Positions 62,212 through 64,000 of a stretch of DNA of 64,000 bases are shown piece by piece. The DNA is from Marinomonas algicola (GTDB taxonomy: Bacteria > Pseudomonadota > Gammaproteobacteria > Pseudomonadales > Marinomonadaceae). The stretch spans positions 85,272 to 149,271 of the forward strand of contig NZ_CP061942.1 of the NCBI RefSeq assembly GCF_014805825.1. The letters are read 5' to 3'. Numbering within the stretch: the stretch's first letter is position 1; the number at the start of each line of letters is the position of its first letter. A program made the position numbers and the translations under genes. The notes beneath the pieces were generated by a model that had not been told where the DNA came from, did not search any database, and saw nothing but the letters and a program-made list of their open reading frames with translations.

Positions 62212-63822
62212 ATGTCAAAAGAAGACTCGATTAAAAAACAACCGCTTGTATCTGAAAATGCTTTCAACAGAGATACGGCATTGGTTACTAAGCGCAATGA
62301 GCTGATTGCTGGCCATGCAGAGATGTCCTTAAATGAGAATCGTATCTTTCATGCTGCTATCGCCATGATTGATTCTCGAGCTCATGACATTGGTGAAATC
62401 AGGGTGACACCTAGTCAGCTGGCTTATGCACTGAACACGTCAAAATCAAATGTGAGTAAATATTTAAAAGGAACAAAAGGTAGCCCAAGCTTGCTTGAAG
62501 AGTTACAGACAAGGTACGTAAGAGCGCCACTTATTTACGATACATCGTGTATAACAGTTGATGGTAAGCGGCTTTGTCTCAAAGAAGATAGTTCACGTGT
62601 CTACCTTAAGCTCAGTGATGTACAGGAAAAAGAATTTAAAGATAAAGACGGTTTGAGTGTGTTTTTTGATGATGAAATAGGTTTACACGTTTTTGATGAA
62701 AATGGGCGTAGCATGCCCCCAAATCTTGACCGCATCGAGGACGCTTTAGAAGCTGAAATTAACTATCTTGGTCATGTTCTAGTGCCTGATACGGAATCAA
62801 TTAAAAAAGATAACGCTTGTAAAATATACGTTAATGCAGAGAATTTACTTTGTGCGACCGCATTAGCTCGTGGGAAAAAATCTAGCCAATTAAAAAATGT
62901 CTCCATTTTTGACACGTCTGCTTACAATGCAGAAGAAGGCTATGTTGTTTTCGAGTTTGGGGCGGCGTTTAAGCCCTATGTAATTGATATAAAAGAAAAC
63001 TTTACTAAAAGCTATATGAAATATGTCATCAGTTTAACTTCAAACCTTGCTGCGGATTTGTACAACATCTTCAGGAAAGAGTTACCAATTAATACGGTTA
63101 AGAAAGGTAAGACAGAAATATCATTTAAAAAAAATGTTGATGAGCTCCGCGTACAGCTTGGTATCACCGATAAGTATTTGAGGTTAGCTGACTTTAAAAG
63201 AGCTGTTTTAGATCGTTCTAAAGAGCAAATAAACGGAAGGACAGATCTTGAGTTTGACTATGAAATCCCAGAGCGACGCAATAATCCAAGGGCCGTATTT
63301 AAATACATACTGTTTAAGGTTAAGGCTACAAAGGTTGAAATCGCTAAACTGGTAAAAGAGAGCGACTTAACGCAAGAACTCGAAAAATATTTTGACTCTA
63401 GGATCGTAAAGAGCTTCATTAGCAAATATTCTGTAGCGCGCTGCCTGAACAACTTAAATCTTTTTATTAAGGCTAAGCATGTTACTACCATCGCAAACCC
63501 TTCTGGCTGGTTAAGGGATGCAATAAAGTTTGATTACCATGAGACAAATGGTGTTCTTTCATTATCAGAGTACATTAACCCAGTTGAGAGGCAGTTTGTT
63601 AGCGAGATAGTACGTGAGGAGTGGGATTCTTGGGATCAGGAAGAGAGAGATGAGTTTATCAAATACAAATTGAAAGGAGCTTACGTGAGTATCCGTTTTT
63701 CAGAGTATCTTTCAGAGTTCGGCTTACGTGAGGCTCATGAGAAATTTAGGCCGAAAAAAGAAACAGCCAAACGGCAAATAGATCTCCTTATGAGTTCGGA
63801 AATCTATAAAAAAGAAGATTGA
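62212..63822 (+). CDS. repB: Replication initiator protein, Rep_3 (RepB) family
   Basis: Start placed at ATG 62212 (MSKEDSIKKQPL); the frame also contains an ATG 6 codons earlier. 536 residues. The first winged-helix half: FNRDTALVTKRNELIAGHAE, MSLNENRIFHAAIAMIDSRA, VTPSQLAYALNTSKSNVSKY; the second half: SLTSNLAADLYNIFRKELPI, DELRVQLGITDKYLRLADFK, RAVLDRSKEQIN, matching the two-domain Rep_3 initiators. It is longer than the usual 250-400 residues, with an added helical C-terminus (REEWDSWDQEERDEFIKYKL). It would bind the CGTGACA iterons upstream to start replication. Intact. Confidence 0.88.
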   Translation: MSKEDSIKKQPLVSENAFNRDTALVTKRNELIAGHAEMSLNENRIFHAAIAMIDSRAHDIGEIRVTPSQLAYALNTSKSNVSKYLKGTKGSPSLLEELQTRYVRAPLIYDTSCITVDGKRLCLKEDSSRVYLKLSDVQEKEFKDKDGLSVFFDDEIGLHVFDENGRSMPPNLDRIEDALEAEINYLGHVLVPDTESIKKDNACKIYVNAENLLCATALARGKKSSQLKNVSIFDTSAYNAEEGYVVFEFGAAFKPYVIDIKENFTKSYMKYVISLTSNLAADLYNIFRKELPINTVKKGKTEISFKKNVDELRVQLGITDKYLRLADFKRAVLDRSKEQINGRTDLEFDYEIPERRNNPRAVFKYILFKVKATKVEIAKLVKESDLTQELEKYFDSRIVKSFISKYSVARCLNNLNLFIKAKHVTTIANPSGWLRDAIKFDYHETNGVLSLSEYINPVERQFVSEIVREEWDSWDQEERDEFIKYKLKGAYVSIRFSEYLSEFGLREAHEKFRPKKETAKRQIDLLMSSEIYKKED

Positions 63823-64000
63823 TTAAAGTATGTGCTTCTTGATAGCTATCCTATAAGTGGCTTTATTGGATATAGTTTGCGGAATTTACTTTTATAGGGT
63901 TTAGGTTGGTGGTTTCAGTAACCGTTCAACCCTGTCTAGTAGTGTATGTAAGATATTCTTTAAAACCGCTTTACATCCAAAAAACCATAAACCTATAAAA
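63823..64000. other. Window end after rep, no gene seen
   Basis: AT-rich, no open frame of note. No clear terminator or repeat; a few words such as TATCC...GGATA near 63848 are too weak to name. Confidence 0.3.

Overview
This window looks like accessory DNA of a marine gammaproteobacterium (roughly 40% GC, Marinomonas/Vibrio-like gene content; the taxon is my inference, not proven). It most likely belongs to a plasmid or other secondary replicon: the right end carries a Rep_3 (RepB-type) initiator gene (62212-63822) behind a large iteron origin (60673-62150), and a Tus-type replication-terminator gene lies at 11791-12852. Almost every junction between gene blocks is an insertion sequence, an IS fragment or a MITE, so much of the window is a mosaic built by IS activity.

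Layout. 1-761: tail of a type I secretion HlyD-family adaptor and a LuxR-type regulator. 811-4337: IS3-family element whose orfB is split by a group II intron (1559-3834) with a maturase/reverse transcriptase. 4372-7521: small winged-helix gene, two hypothetical genes, a tyrosine recombinase with a striking 34-bp palindrome upstream, and a maturase remnant. 7790-9660: IS5 element, DUF4391 and IS3 remnants, a 74-bp palindromic MITE. 9614-11285: hypothetical gene, RES/Xre toxin-antitoxin pair, small coiled-coil gene. 11435-13827: the Tus-like gene, its translationally coupled partner and a third gene, with a 19-bp Ter-like sequence present in two inverted copies upstream of tus. 13824-18980: IS66 fragment, truncated TonB receptor, IS110 fragment, complete IS66, truncated MFS transporter (a wrecked transport locus, possibly siderophore related). 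18993-23333: hypothetical gene and a three-gene operon on the minus strand (unknown protein, PcfJ-like protein, divergent FtsZ/tubulin-like GTPase).

23345-35975 is a defence island on the minus strand: McrB, McrC, HsdM, HsdS, HsdR, a JAB/MPN-type metallopeptidase translationally coupled to hsdR, and a coiled-coil protein flanked by two related short reading frames. 36251-39079: WYL regulator, broken methyltransferase and HNH nuclease, bounded by a decayed second copy of the WYL 3' end. 39231-42228: pseudoazurin, thiolase fragment, frameshifted gamma-glutamyltranspeptidase and a MarR regulator. 42488-49474: a second, broken hsdR, a small gene, a Fic protein and a pair of DUF262 proteins (GmrSD/SspE-like).

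49780-60532 is an IS graveyard: IS6 and IS66 fragments, a complete IS66 with an 8-bp target duplication, two small lipoprotein genes damaged around it, a MITE, an IS3, a group II intron tail, an IS427-group element, and one intact plus one decayed copy of the same IS5-family element, the intact copy having jumped into an IS6 transposase. 60673-63822 is the replication module. The most interesting candidates for undescribed biology are the FtsZ-like/PcfJ operon, the accessory-replicon Tus with putative inverted Ter sites, the JAB peptidase coupled to a type I restriction system, and the alternating 73-bp repeat architecture of the origin.
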